From CBDDRG01 sp965232975 (lineage in GTDB: Bacteria; Pseudomonadota; Gammaproteobacteria; Pseudomonadales; Porticoccaceae), in assembly GCA_965232975.1 (NCBI GenBank), contig CBDDRG010000152.1, forward strand, positions 1-30,099: 30,099 nucleotides of DNA, in the 5' to 3' direction. A program made the position numbers and the translations under genes. Below, piece by piece: positions 1 through 10,202 of the stretch. The notes beneath the pieces were generated by a model that was given only the letters and a program-made list of their open reading frames with translations, was not told the DNA's origin and made no database searches. The stretch's first letter is position 1. The number at the start of each line of letters is the position of its first letter.

Positions 1-58
1 GCATCGAACGGTGCGTATCGGTCAGCGTCAACGGCGCGCGCTTGGTCTTCCCGGCCAT
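1..58 (-). CDS. IS630-family transposase, N-terminal fragment (runs off left edge)
   Basis: Only the first 19 codons are inside the window. They begin MAGKTKRAPLTLTDTHRSM, which resembles the start of a recognisable group of IS630-type transposases (basic tail, then an L-T-D-x-x-R segment before the helix-turn-helix). An AGGAG ribosome binding site lies about 6 bases upstream of the ATG, which supports a real start. The family moves a DNA element by a DDE-type transposase and inserts at TA. The fragment is too short to tell whether the element is intact. The family call rests on memory of the N-terminal sequence, not on catalytic residues. Confidence 0.5.
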   Translation of the reverse strand, partial: MAGKTKRAPLTLTDTHRSM

Positions 59-79
59 GTCCGACTCCTGAAGGGACTC

Positions 80-215
80 GGGAGAACATCATGCCACCAG
101 TGGATATATGTGTAAATCTATTATTGGAATGGAGTACTAGAGCAAAGAACCAGGCTGGCCAACAAGCAGTGCCTTGAGCAAGAAAATAGAGGATGGCATT
201 TGATTCCGGCAGATG
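80..215. other. AT-rich non-coding patch beside the transposase start
   Basis: This stretch is visibly richer in A and T than the rest of the window, for example around 110-135 and 180-210. It lies between the transposase start and the ada control region. No credible gene was seen. It most likely holds the end of the insertion sequence and its junction with chromosomal DNA, but I could not identify a terminal repeat without the other end. Confidence 0.35.
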
Positions 216-242
216 AAATTAGCCGCGCTGGGCGCCGCCGCG

Positions 243-256
243 AATTCAACCGCAAG
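243..256 (+). promoter_or_regulatory. Ada box (AATT-N5-GCAAG) upstream of ada
   Basis: The site reads AATTCAACCGCAAG. It has the same A-box (AATT) and B-box (GCAA) with a 5-base spacer as the E. coli ada operator AATTAAAGCGCAAG. Methylated Ada binds this element and recruits RNA polymerase. It lies 72 bases before the ada ATG and about 30 bases before a possible -10, so it is well placed for autoregulated activation of ada and the downstream glycosylase gene. Confidence 0.65.
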
Positions 257-279
257 ACCCGGAGTGCGCCGGCGCGTAG

Positions 280-318
280 CCACGGCTACAGTGTGTCCAT
301 CGATACCCATAGCCGTGG
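280..318 (+). promoter_or_regulatory. ada core promoter region with 9-bp inverted repeat
   Basis: A possible -10 element, TACAGT, lies at 287-292. It is overlapped by an exact inverted repeat: CCACGGCTA at 280-288 and TAGCCGTGG at 310-318, with a 21-base spacer. No good -35 is visible, as expected for a promoter that depends on the upstream Ada box. The repeat could be an operator or a leader hairpin; which one depends on the true transcription start. Confidence 0.35.
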
Positions 319-327
319 ATTAGTGCC

Positions 328-1485
328 ATGCAACCGCGAACCACAATGACCATCGCTACCGACATTTCTCCAACCACAAAGCAAATCGCCGAGTCTGCGT
401 GTAGCGATTCCCGTTGGGCGGCCGTGGTCGCGCGCGACGCGACGGCCGATGGGCAATTTGTTTACGCCGTTAAAACCACCGGAGTCTATTGCCGTCCAGG
501 CTGCGCCGCGCGCGCTCCGCGGCCCGAAAACGTCGAGTTCCACGCCACCGCCGCGGCGGCGGAGGCCGCCGGCTTTCGCGCCTGCCAGCGCTGTCGGCCC
601 GGCCAACCGACACTGGCGGCGCAGCATGCCACCACCGTTGCCGAGCTGTGCCGGCTCCTTGCCAGTACCGATGGCGCGCCCGCTTGGCAGGCGCTCGCAC
701 ACCGGGTGGGGCTCAGCCGGTATCACCTGCACCGCGTCTTTAAAGCCGTCACCGGGGTGACGCCCGGCGCCTACGCTGCTGCCCAGCGGGCCGCCCGCGC
801 GCGGCGCGACCTGACCCAGGGCGATAGCATCACCAGCGCAATCTACCAGGCGGGCTACAACTCCAGCAGCCGCTTCTACGCCACCTCCAGCCAAGTGCTG
901 GGAATGACCCCATCCCGCTACCGCGCCGGCGGTGCCGACACCGAAATACGGTTTGCCATCGGCGCGTGTTCGTTGGGGGCCGTTCTGGTGGCGGCAACTG
1001 CCGTCGGCGTCTGCGCCATTCTGCTCGGGGACGATGCCACGGCGCTGGCCTTCGACCTGCAAGACCGGTTTCCCCGCGCCACGCTGGTGGGCGGGGATGC
1101 CGATTTTGAGCGAGTGGTCGCCGCCGTCGTAGGCTTGGTGGAAGCGCCGCAAATCGGCCTCGCGCTGCCGTTGGACGTGCGCGGCACCACCTTTCAGGTG
1201 CGCGTGTGGCAGGCGCTGCGGGACATTCCGATCGGCGCCACCGCAACCTACGCCGCCATTGCCAAGCGCATCGGTGCACCCCAAGCGGCACGCGCCGTCG
1301 CCGGAGCTTGCGCGGCCAATCTCCTGGCGATTGCGATTCCCTGCCACCGCGTGGTGCGCCTGGATGGCGACCTGGGCGGTTACCGCTGGGGCGTGGAACG
1401 CAAACGCGCGTTGCTCGATCGCGAGGGCGAGGGGAGCGGGGCAGCGTGCCCCCGAGCTCGGGTCAGCGCTCGCAACGTCACTTGA
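328..1485 (+). CDS. ada: Ada: methylphosphotriester / O6-methylguanine-DNA methyltransferase and transcriptional activator
   Basis: Ada takes methyl groups from phosphotriesters and O6-methylguanine onto its own cysteines, and then activates alkylation-repair genes. The order of domains is complete. The N-terminal zinc domain has cysteines 55, 59, 86 and 89 in CRPGC and CQRC. An AraC-type helix-turn-helix follows at about 100-200. The C-terminal methyltransferase has the PCHRV active site with Cys339. At 385 residues it is longer than E. coli Ada (354), through extra residues at both ends. A second in-frame ATG at 346 is an equally possible start; neither has a clear ribosome binding site. 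A matching Ada box lies upstream. The glycosylase gene follows after 10 bases, giving the classical adaptive-response pair. Confidence 0.93.
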   Translation: MQPRTTMTIATDISPTTKQIAESACSDSRWAAVVARDATADGQFVYAVKTTGVYCRPGCAARAPRPENVEFHATAAAAEAAGFRACQRCRPGQPTLAAQHATTVAELCRLLASTDGAPAWQALAHRVGLSRYHLHRVFKAVTGVTPGAYAAAQRAARARRDLTQGDSITSAIYQAGYNSSSRFYATSSQVLGMTPSRYRAGGADTEIRFAIGACSLGAVLVAATAVGVCAILLGDDATALAFDLQDRFPRATLVGGDADFERVVAAVVGLVEAPQIGLALPLDVRGTTFQVRVWQALRDIPIGATATYAAIAKRIGAPQAARAVAGACAANLLAIAIPCHRVVRLDGDLGGYRWGVERKRALLDREGEGSGAACPRARVSARNVT

Positions 1486-1495
1486 GCAGAGCTCG

Positions 1496-2400
1496 GTGAA
1501 CCGGAAAATCACCTCGCGCCTGGCCTGCGCCGTTGCCCTGCCGCCGGGTTTTCGCGCGGCCGACGTGCTCAGTTTCCACGGCCGCGACGCGCAACTGTGG
1601 CCGAACGCATTGACGCCGACAGCTTGCGCAAGGGGCTGAGCTGGGAGGGCCAGGCCGCGTGCCTGACGATTCACTTCGCCTGCGGACAGGCCGAGGTTGA
1701 GCTCGCCATCGACGGCGCCACCACCGCCGGGGACATGGCGCTGGCACAGATGGCGCAGCGCATGCTCGGCCTGCGGCAACCCATCGCAGCTTTCGAACGG
1801 CGCTATCGCGCCCATCCACTGTTGGGGCCGCTGATCGCCTGCAATCCGGGGTTGCGAGTGCCGCAGACGACAGCGCCCTTCGAGGCGCTGACCTGGGCCA
1901 TCACCGGCCAGCAGATCAGCGTCAGCGCCGCCACCTCGGTGCGCCGCAAGTTGATCCTGGCCGCGGGCTTGCGCCACTCCTCCGGCCTCTGGTGCTATCC
2001 GGATGCGCGGCGCGTTGCCGCCATGGCACCGGAGGTGCTGCGGCAGAGCGGCCTGTCGCCAACCAAGGCGCGAACGATCCGCGAGCTGAGTGAGCACATC
2101 GCGCAACACCGGTTGCCACTCGATACCTGGGTGAACGCACCCTCGCCCGCTGCAATTCATGCCAATCTGATCCAGATTCGCGGTATCGGCCCGTGGACGA
2201 CCAGCTACGCCCTGCTGCGCGGGTTTGGCTGCATGGATGGGTCGCTGGCGGGTGATGTCGCAGTGCGGCGAAAACTGCGCTCACTTCTCGGTGTCGACGA
2301 CAACCTCACCGAGCAGTTCACCGCGTGCTGGTTGGCGGAATTTTCGCCCTGGCGCGCCCTAGTTGCCGCCCATCTGTGGGCGAGCGGTAAGCCGCAGTAA
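1496..2400 (+). pseudogene. alkA: AlkA-type DNA-3-methyladenine glycosylase 2, apparent frameshift near 1594
   Basis: The gene would remove alkylated bases such as 3-methyladenine. The natural start is the GTG at 1496 in frame 2, giving MNRKITSRLACAVALPPGF and then FHGRDAQ, the usual N-terminus of this family. Homology then jumps to frame 1 at about 1597 (VAERIDADSLRKGLSW) and continues to 2400. One base appears to be missing between the CAA at 1592-1594 and the GTG at 1597. The rest is intact: the ALTWAITGQQISV segment, the helix-hairpin-helix IRGIGPWTTSYALLRGF, and the downstream Asp in GDVAVRR that corresponds to the catalytic aspartate. Read only from the GTG at 1597, the protein would be 267 residues and lack about 34 N-terminal residues. 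It could be a true mutation, a sequence error, or a gene still made from the later start. Confidence 0.75.
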
Positions 2401-2524
2401 ACGGGCGCAGGCATACGGATGCGTTGTGGAACTCGCAAGTCACCGTTGGGATGCCTCAAGTCAAGACAGTTGCTGCCGCGCTCAGCGGCCTACGCTTCTC
2501 CAGCGCCGCAAGCTGCGCTCGGCA

Positions 2525-3280
2525 TCACTGCGCATCCAGCGACTGCCCGCTCAACGCCGCGCTGTCGCGCCCCATCAGATACAGGTAGGTGGGCATGATG
2601 TCAGCGGGGGTGGAGAGGGTCGCCGGGTCTTCGGCGGGATAGGCGGCCGCGCGCATCCGGGTGCGGGTCGCGCCCGGGTTGATGCAGTTGACGCGCACGC
2701 TGCTGACTTCCTGTAATTCGTGCGCGAGCACCTGGCTTAGACCCTCAACGGCAAATTTGGACACGGCGTAGGCGCCCCAGAATGCGCGCCCGTGCCGGCC
2801 GACGCCCGATGAGGTGAACACCACCGAGGCCGCATCGGCCCGCTTCAACAGGGGCAGCAGGGCCTTGGTCAGCAGAAAGGCCCCAGTGACATTGACCTGC
2901 ATGACCTGCTGCCAGCTCGCAAGGCTGTAGTTCGCGATCGGGGTGCGTTCGCCGAGTTCGCCGGCGTTGTGCAACAGCCCATCGAGACGACCGAATTCAG
3001 CGTCGAGGGCGTCCGCCAGATGTTGATAATCCGGTTCGCTCGCGCCTTCGAGGGACAGCGGGTAGATGGCGGGCTGGGGGTGACCGGCGACTTCGATGGC
3101 GTCGTAGACCTGCTCCAGCTTGGCGATGGTGCGGCCGAGCAGAATCACGGTGGCGCCGTGGGCCGCGAAGGTTTCGGCGGCGCAGCGGCCGATGCCGTCG
3201 CCGGCGCCGGTGACCAGAATCACCTTGTCTCGCAGCAGGTCGGCGGGGGCGCAGTAGTGGCGGTGGTCGAGCGTAGTCAA
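2525..3280 (-). CDS. yciK: YciK-family short-chain dehydrogenase/reductase
   Basis: A classical short-chain dehydrogenase of 251 residues. It has the nucleotide-binding TGAGDGIG at 24-31, the NAG motif at 105-107, a serine near 157, and Tyr171-x-x-x-Lys175 in the active site. The C-terminal INPGATRTRMRA and TPADIMPTYLYLMG segments match E. coli YciK closely. The substrate of YciK proteins is not established. The start is a TTG with a GAGGT ribosome binding site 8 bases upstream; no ATG fits the N-terminus better. It is the last gene of the deaminase-ubiG-phosphatase operon, 80 bases after the phosphatase, the same order as in Pseudomonas. Confidence 0.88.
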   Translation of the reverse strand: MTTLDHRHYCAPADLLRDKVILVTGAGDGIGRCAAETFAAHGATVILLGRTIAKLEQVYDAIEVAGHPQPAIYPLSLEGASEPDYQHLADALDAEFGRLDGLLHNAGELGERTPIANYSLASWQQVMQVNVTGAFLLTKALLPLLKRADAASVVFTSSGVGRHGRAFWGAYAVSKFAVEGLSQVLAHELQEVSSVRVNCINPGATRTRMRAAAYPAEDPATLSTPADIMPTYLYLMGRDSAALSGQSLDAQ

Positions 3281-3360
3281 GATCGGATACCTCGGGGATT
3301 CGCCAGTGACAATAGTCAGCCCAATTCAAATCCGGGCAGTTCAGCCCAACTCGGGGCACT

Positions 3361-4011
3361 TCACCACAACAGCGCAGGCAGCTCGTGCGTCGCTTCGATC
3401 AGGTGATCCGCTCCCCAACCCTGCGGCGGATCTGCCGCACTGACATAACCGTAAGCCGCGGCGACGGTGATGGCGCCGGCGGCGCGCCCGGCCTCGATGT
3501 CGCGGCGGTCATCGCCGATAAAAATGGCATCCCGCGGTGCACACGCCAGGGTTTCACAGGCGCGCAGCACGGGTTCCGGGTGCGGCTTGGCGTGGGTGAC
3601 ATGGTCGGGGCAGACCACCACCGCCGGCGCCAGAGCCAGTGCGCGCAACAGCGCGCTGGTGTACAGCTCGGGCTTGTTGGTGACTATTCCCCAGGGCAGG
3701 TTGCGCGCGCCCAGCTCCGCCAGCAGGCCCGCGATGCCGGGGAACAAGTGGCTTTGGCGCGCCACATTATCCAGGTACAGCGCGAGCAGGCGCTGGCGCA
3801 GCGGTTCACAGCGGAGGTCGTCGGCGCGGTAGCCGAACGCATAGGTGATCAGCCCCGTGGAACCGTTGCTGACCTGGGCGCGTACCTCGGCCAGTGACGC
3901 CGGCGGCCGGTGTTCCGCGGCGAGCAGCAGATTCAGGCAGGCGGCGAAATCCGGTGCGGTGTCGATCAGGGTGCCGTCCAGATCGAACAGCACGGCGCGG
4001 TAGCGGCTCAT
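3361..4011 (-). CDS. mupP: HAD-family phosphatase, MupP type (N-acetylmuramic acid 6-phosphate phosphatase)
   Basis: A haloacid-dehalogenase-fold phosphatase of 216 residues. The nucleophile motif is FDLDGTLID with Asp10 and Asp12. The middle motif is VTNKP, and the acidic motif is GDDRRDIEAGRAAG. These, together with YGY and the late WGADHLIEATHEL segment, fit Pseudomonas MupP better than glycolate phosphatase Gph. MupP converts N-acetylmuramate 6-phosphate to N-acetylmuramate in the recycling route that bypasses MurQ. The position between ubiG and yciK is also that of Pseudomonas mupP. The start at 4011 (MSRYRAVLFD) is chosen because an upstream ATG at 4071 would add a non-conserved tail overlapping ubiG. 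The partners AmgK and MurU are not in the window, so a Gph-like role is not excluded. Confidence 0.75.
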   Translation of the reverse strand: MSRYRAVLFDLDGTLIDTAPDFAACLNLLLAAEHRPPASLAEVRAQVSNGSTGLITYAFGYRADDLRCEPLRQRLLALYLDNVARQSHLFPGIAGLLAELGARNLPWGIVTNKPELYTSALLRALALAPAVVVCPDHVTHAKPHPEPVLRACETLACAPRDAIFIGDDRRDIEAGRAAGAITVAAAYGYVSAADPPQGWGADHLIEATHELPALLW

Positions 4012-4042
4012 GGGTTTACCGCCGATCGGGGGCGACCCGGGG

Positions 4043-4822
4043 TCAGGCCGAGGCTGCCGGCTTGTGGGCATGGATCATGTAATTGACGCTGACATCGGTC
4101 GGGTGCAGCCGATATTGGCCGGTCAGCGGGTTGTAGCGCAGCCCGCTCATGTGCTGGGTGACCAGGCCGGCGGCGCGCAGCCAGGCGCCGAGCTCGGACG
4201 GGCGCACCAGCTTGGCGAAATCGTGGGTGCCCTTGGGTAACAGCCGCAGCACATATTCGGCGCCGATGATGGCGAACAGATAGGACTTGGGATTGCGGTT
4301 GATGGTCGAAAAATACAGGTGTCCGCCGGGTTTGGTCAGGCGCGCGCAGGCCGCGACCACGGAGCCCGGATCGGGCACATGTTCGAGCATTTCGAGACAG
4401 GTGACGATATCGAACTGCGCCGGCAGCTCATCGGCAAGCGCCTCGGCGGTCAGCCGCCGGTAGTCGACGCGCACGCCACTTTCGAGGCCGTGCAGGCGGG
4501 CGACGGCAAGCGGCGCTTCGCCCATATCGATGCCGACCACGTCGGCGCCGCGCAGGGCCATGGCCTCGGCGAGAATGCCGCCGCCGCAGCCGACATCGAG
4601 CAGGCGCCGCTCGGCCACCGGCGAGTACTGGTCGATCCAGTTCGCGCGCAGCGGGTTGATCTGGTGCAGCGGCTTGAACTCGCTCTCCGGATCCCACCAG
4701 CGGCTCGCCAGCGCCTCGAATTTGGCAATCTCGGCGCGATCGACGTTTTCGCGCTGCGGCCCGGTGTGGCCGGGCGCTTGGTGGGGAGCTGGCGCTGAAG
4801 GAGGATCGGTGTCGGCAGTCAT
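4043..4822 (-). CDS. ubiG: UbiG: ubiquinone biosynthesis O-methyltransferase
   Basis: UbiG catalyses both O-methylations in ubiquinone synthesis, using S-adenosylmethionine. The 259-residue product has the typical N-terminal FEALASRWWDPESEFKPLH segment, the SAM-binding LLDVGCGGGILAE, the CLEMLEHVPDP motif and the late FSTINRN and PLTGQY segments. The start at 4822 is chosen because its ATG overlaps the stop of the upstream deaminase gene as ATGA, a sign of translational coupling. An upstream in-frame start at 4855 would add 11 residues with no family support. Coupling to a methylthioadenosine/S-adenosylhomocysteine-type deaminase makes sense, since UbiG makes S-adenosylhomocysteine, but this link is inference. 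Confidence 0.95.
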   Translation of the reverse strand: MTADTDPPSAPAPHQAPGHTGPQRENVDRAEIAKFEALASRWWDPESEFKPLHQINPLRANWIDQYSPVAERRLLDVGCGGGILAEAMALRGADVVGIDMGEAPLAVARLHGLESGVRVDYRRLTAEALADELPAQFDIVTCLEMLEHVPDPGSVVAACARLTKPGGHLYFSTINRNPKSYLFAIIGAEYVLRLLPKGTHDFAKLVRPSELGAWLRAAGLVTQHMSGLRYNPLTGQYRLHPTDVSVNYMIHAHKPAASA

Positions 4823-6150
4823 GATGGCTGGGTTCCGGCGATGCGTTGTTGCCAAAGGCGGGCGCGGGCGATGAGTTCGGGTTCGCTCAGGGTTTGCAAC
4901 TGGCGGCTTTTGAGCAGCTGGCGGCCCTGGATCCAGACGTCGCTGACGCGCCCGCCGCTGCCGCCGTACACCAGTTGCGAGGCCGGATTATACAGGGGCA
5001 CCGACCCCGCATCGGCGAGGTTGACGGCGATGACGTCGGCGGCCTTGCCGACTTCGAGGCTGCCAATCTCGCGCTCCAAGCCCAGCGCGCGGGCGCCATT
5101 GATGGTGGCCATGCGCAGCGCCTGATGGGCGTCGAGCGCGGTCGCGTCATTGGCCACCAGCTTCGCCAGCAGCGCGGCGGTTTTCATCTCGCCAAACAGG
5201 TCGAGATCGTTGTTGCTGGCGGCGCCGTCGGTACCCAGGGCGACATTGACCCCGGCGCGCTGCAACTGGGCGACCGGACACAGGCCGCTCGCCAGCTTCA
5301 GGTTGGATTCCGGGCAGTGGATGACCTGGGCGCCGCTGGCGCCCAGCATTTCGAGGTCGGCGGCATCGATCTGGGTCATGTGCACGAGCTGGGTCAGCGC
5401 CGACAGCACGCCCTGCGCTTGCAGCCGCGCCAGTGGGCGGGCGCCGGTCTGCGCCACCGCGGCGGCGACCTCGGCGGCGGTTTCGTGCAGATGGATGTGG
5501 ATCGGGCAATCGATCTCCTGCGCCAACACGACAATCTTGGCGAAGGTGGCATCGGCGACGGTGTAGGGCGCATGCGGGCCGAAGGCGAAGCTGAGCAGGG
5601 CCTCGCCGCGGTACTGGTCGCGCAGGCTCAGCCCCTTGTGGATGTACTCGGCGGGCGTCTGCGCCCAGGCGGTCGGAAACTCCAGGATCGGAAACGCCAG
5701 CTGGCAGCGCATGCCGGCGGCGCGCGCGGCGGCGGCGATCTGATCGGGGAAGAAGTACATGTCGGCGAAGCAGGTGGTGCCGGTGCGCAGCATCTCGGCC
5801 ATGGCGAGCTCGGTGCCGTCGCGGACGAACTCGGCGCCGACCCAGCGCGCCTCGGCGGGCCAGATGCGCTCGTTGAGCCAGGCGTGCAGCGGCAGATCGT
5901 CGGCATACCCGCGCAACAGGCTCATCGCGGCGTGGCCGTGGGCGTTGACCAGGCCCGGCAGCAATACCGCGTCGCCGAGATCCTGGCGCTGGCGCGGGGC
6001 GAAGTGCTGTTCCGCCTCGGCGAGCGGTTGCAGCGCGAGGATGCGGCCGCCGTCGATGACCAGCGCGCAATCCCGCAACAGCCGACCCTCGGGGATCACC
6101 GGCAGTATCCAGCGGGCGCTCAACAGCAGGTCGGCGGGGGTTTTGGCCAT
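4819..6150 (-). CDS. mtaD: TRZ/ATZ-family amidohydrolase, probable 5'-methylthioadenosine/S-adenosylhomocysteine deaminase
   Basis: A metal-dependent amidohydrolase of 443 residues. Metal and active-site motifs are complete: His71-x-His73 in NAHGHAAMSLLRG, His220 and Glu223 in HLHET, His257, and Asp308 in GTDGAASNNDLD. The NPASQLVY segment near the C-terminus is also typical. Characterised relatives deaminate methylthioadenosine and S-adenosylhomocysteine, or guanine-like rings, so the exact substrate is inferred. It is the first gene of a minus-strand operon with ubiG, mupP and yciK, and diverges from gyrA. A GGAGA sequence lies 12 bases before the ATG. The same gene next to ubiG is found in Pseudomonas. 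Confidence 0.88.
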   Translation of the reverse strand: MAKTPADLLLSARWILPVIPEGRLLRDCALVIDGGRILALQPLAEAEQHFAPRQRQDLGDAVLLPGLVNAHGHAAMSLLRGYADDLPLHAWLNERIWPAEARWVGAEFVRDGTELAMAEMLRTGTTCFADMYFFPDQIAAAARAAGMRCQLAFPILEFPTAWAQTPAEYIHKGLSLRDQYRGEALLSFAFGPHAPYTVADATFAKIVVLAQEIDCPIHIHLHETAAEVAAAVAQTGARPLARLQAQGVLSALTQLVHMTQIDAADLEMLGASGAQVIHCPESNLKLASGLCPVAQLQRAGVNVALGTDGAASNNDLDLFGEMKTAALLAKLVANDATALDAHQALRMATINGARALGLEREIGSLEVGKAADVIAVNLADAGSVPLYNPASQLVYGGSGGRVSDVWIQGRQLLKSRQLQTLSEPELIARARLWQQRIAGTQPS

Positions 6151-6182
6151 GGTTGGTCGCAGTCTCCAGGCGGTCTCGCGGC

Positions 6183-6188
6183 AGTATA
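6183..6188 (-). promoter_or_regulatory. Candidate -10 element (TATACT) for the mtaD-ubiG-mupP-yciK operon
   Basis: On the minus strand TATACT lies about 33 bases before the mtaD ATG, giving a short leader of about 25 bases. No good -35 is seen at the usual distance. It is the best match to a sigma-70 -10 in this part of the divergent region. Confidence 0.4.
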
Positions 6189-6271
6189 GCGGAGTGGCGT
6201 TCGCCCTTGGTTGGCGGGGGGGCGCAAGGGGTTGGCGGAGGCTGGTCGGGGAGGGGCCGGGCGGGCTTCTG

Positions 6272-6280
6272 TGCTATCAT
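6272..6280 (+). promoter_or_regulatory. Candidate extended -10 element (TGC-TATCAT) for gyrA
   Basis: The sequence TGCTATCAT has the TG-n-TATNAT form of an extended -10, which needs little or no -35. Transcription from here would give a leader of about 185 bases before the gyrA ATG at 6474. The 323-base divergent region (6151-6473) holds no other gene that I can support. Confidence 0.4.
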
Positions 6281-6473
6281 TCACCGCTTGTTTCAGGCTC
6301 CTCGGCGGGCGTCGTCGCCGGGGCCGACAAAGATAGTTAAGTTGCTGATTTAAATTCAAAGTCGAAGACCAGGTCGCAGCCCTTGCCAGCGCCGCGCTGG
6401 CCGTCGCCAGCAGCCCGTATCGAGCAGGAACCACGGCCGCCCACTATGACCCAACCGGCACGACCCCAATCGC

Positions 6474-9113
<2,640 letters not shown>

Positions 9114-9116
9114 GCC

Positions 9117-10202
9117 ATGGTGGATCACAGCGGACTTGCCGAGCTGCGCGCGCAAATCGACGCCATCGACAGCCAGTTGCTGCACTTGATCAGCCAGCGC
9201 GCCGGCTGCGCCCAGCAGGTCGCCAAGGTCAAACAGCAGCAGGGCGACGCCATATTCTACCGCCCCGAGCGCGAGGCCCAGGTGCTGCGCCGGGCGATGG
9301 CAAACAACCCTGGCCCCCTCGGCGGGGAGGAAGTCGCGCGCCTGTTCCGCGAGATCATGTCCGCCTGTCTGGCGCTGGAAAGCCCGGTCACGGTGGCCTT
9401 TCTCGGCCCCGAGGGCACCTTCACCCAGCAGGCGGCGCTGAAGCATTTCGGCCACTCCGCGGTCAGCCGGCCGCTGGCCGCCATCGACGAGGTGTTTCGC
9501 GAGGTCGAGGCCGGCGCCGTCAACTACGGCGTGGTGCCCATCGAGAACTCCACCGAGGGCGTCGTCAACCACACCCTCGATAGTTTCCTCGACTCCTCGC
9601 TCAGGATCTGCGGCGAGGTCGAGCTGCGCATTCACCACCATTTCATGATCGGCGCCAACACCCGCGCCGAAAACATCACGCGCGTCTATTCGCATCCGCA
9701 ATCGCTGGCCCAGTGCCGCAAATGGCTCGATGCCAACTACCCCAACATCGAGCGCGTGCCGCTGAACAGCAACGCCGAGGCGGCGCGGCGGGTCGGCGGC
9801 GAGTGGAACTCCGCCGCCATCGCCGGCGACATGGCCGAGCGCCTGTACGGATTGACCCGGCTGCGGGAGAAGATCGAGGATCAACCGGACAATTCGACCC
9901 GTTTTCTGGTCATCGGCCGCGACGACATCCCCGCCAGCGGCGACGACAAGACCTCGATCATCGTCGCCGTGCGCAACGAGCCCGGCGCCCTCTACAACCT
10001 GCTCGAACCCTTCCGCACCCATCAGGTCGATCTGACTCGCATCGAGACCCGGCCGTCGCGCTCCGGCAAGTGGAGCTACGTGTTCTTTATCGATTTCGCG
10101 GGTCACGGCACCGATGACAATGTCGTCAGGGCGCTCGCCGAAATCGAGACCCGCGTCGTCGGGCTGCGCCGGCTCGGCTCCTACCCCCGCGCCGTGCTCT
10201 GA
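9117..10202 (+). CDS. pheA: Bifunctional chorismate mutase / prephenate dehydratase (P-protein)
   Basis: The enzyme turns chorismate to prephenate and then phenylpyruvate for phenylalanine synthesis. Three domains are seen in 361 residues. An AroQ chorismate mutase occupies about 1-90 with Arg11, Arg28, Lys39, Arg52 and Glu53. The prephenate dehydratase is at about 92-270 with GPEGTF and the catalytic Thr-Arg-Phe at 261-263. The C-terminal ACT regulatory domain has GALY at 290-293 and ETRP at 310-313, variants of the GALV and ESRP phenylalanine-binding motifs, so feedback inhibition is likely. The ATG at 9117 lies 3 bases after the gyrA stop. In Pseudomonas serC lies between these genes; here it does not. 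Confidence 0.96.
   Translation: MVDHSGLAELRAQIDAIDSQLLHLISQRAGCAQQVAKVKQQQGDAIFYRPEREAQVLRRAMANNPGPLGGEEVARLFREIMSACLALESPVTVAFLGPEGTFTQQAALKHFGHSAVSRPLAAIDEVFREVEAGAVNYGVVPIENSTEGVVNHTLDSFLDSSLRICGEVELRIHHHFMIGANTRAENITRVYSHPQSLAQCRKWLDANYPNIERVPLNSNAEAARRVGGEWNSAAIAGDMAERLYGLTRLREKIEDQPDNSTRFLVIGRDDIPASGDDKTSIIVAVRNEPGALYNLLEPFRTHQVDLTRIETRPSRSGKWSYVFFIDFAGHGTDDNVVRALAEIETRVVGLRRLGSYPRAVL

Noticed and set aside
2401..2524. A small gene or bidirectional terminator between the glycosylase gene and yciK
   Set aside because: Only weak stems of about five bases and no T-runs; open frames here are short and without a ribosome binding site.
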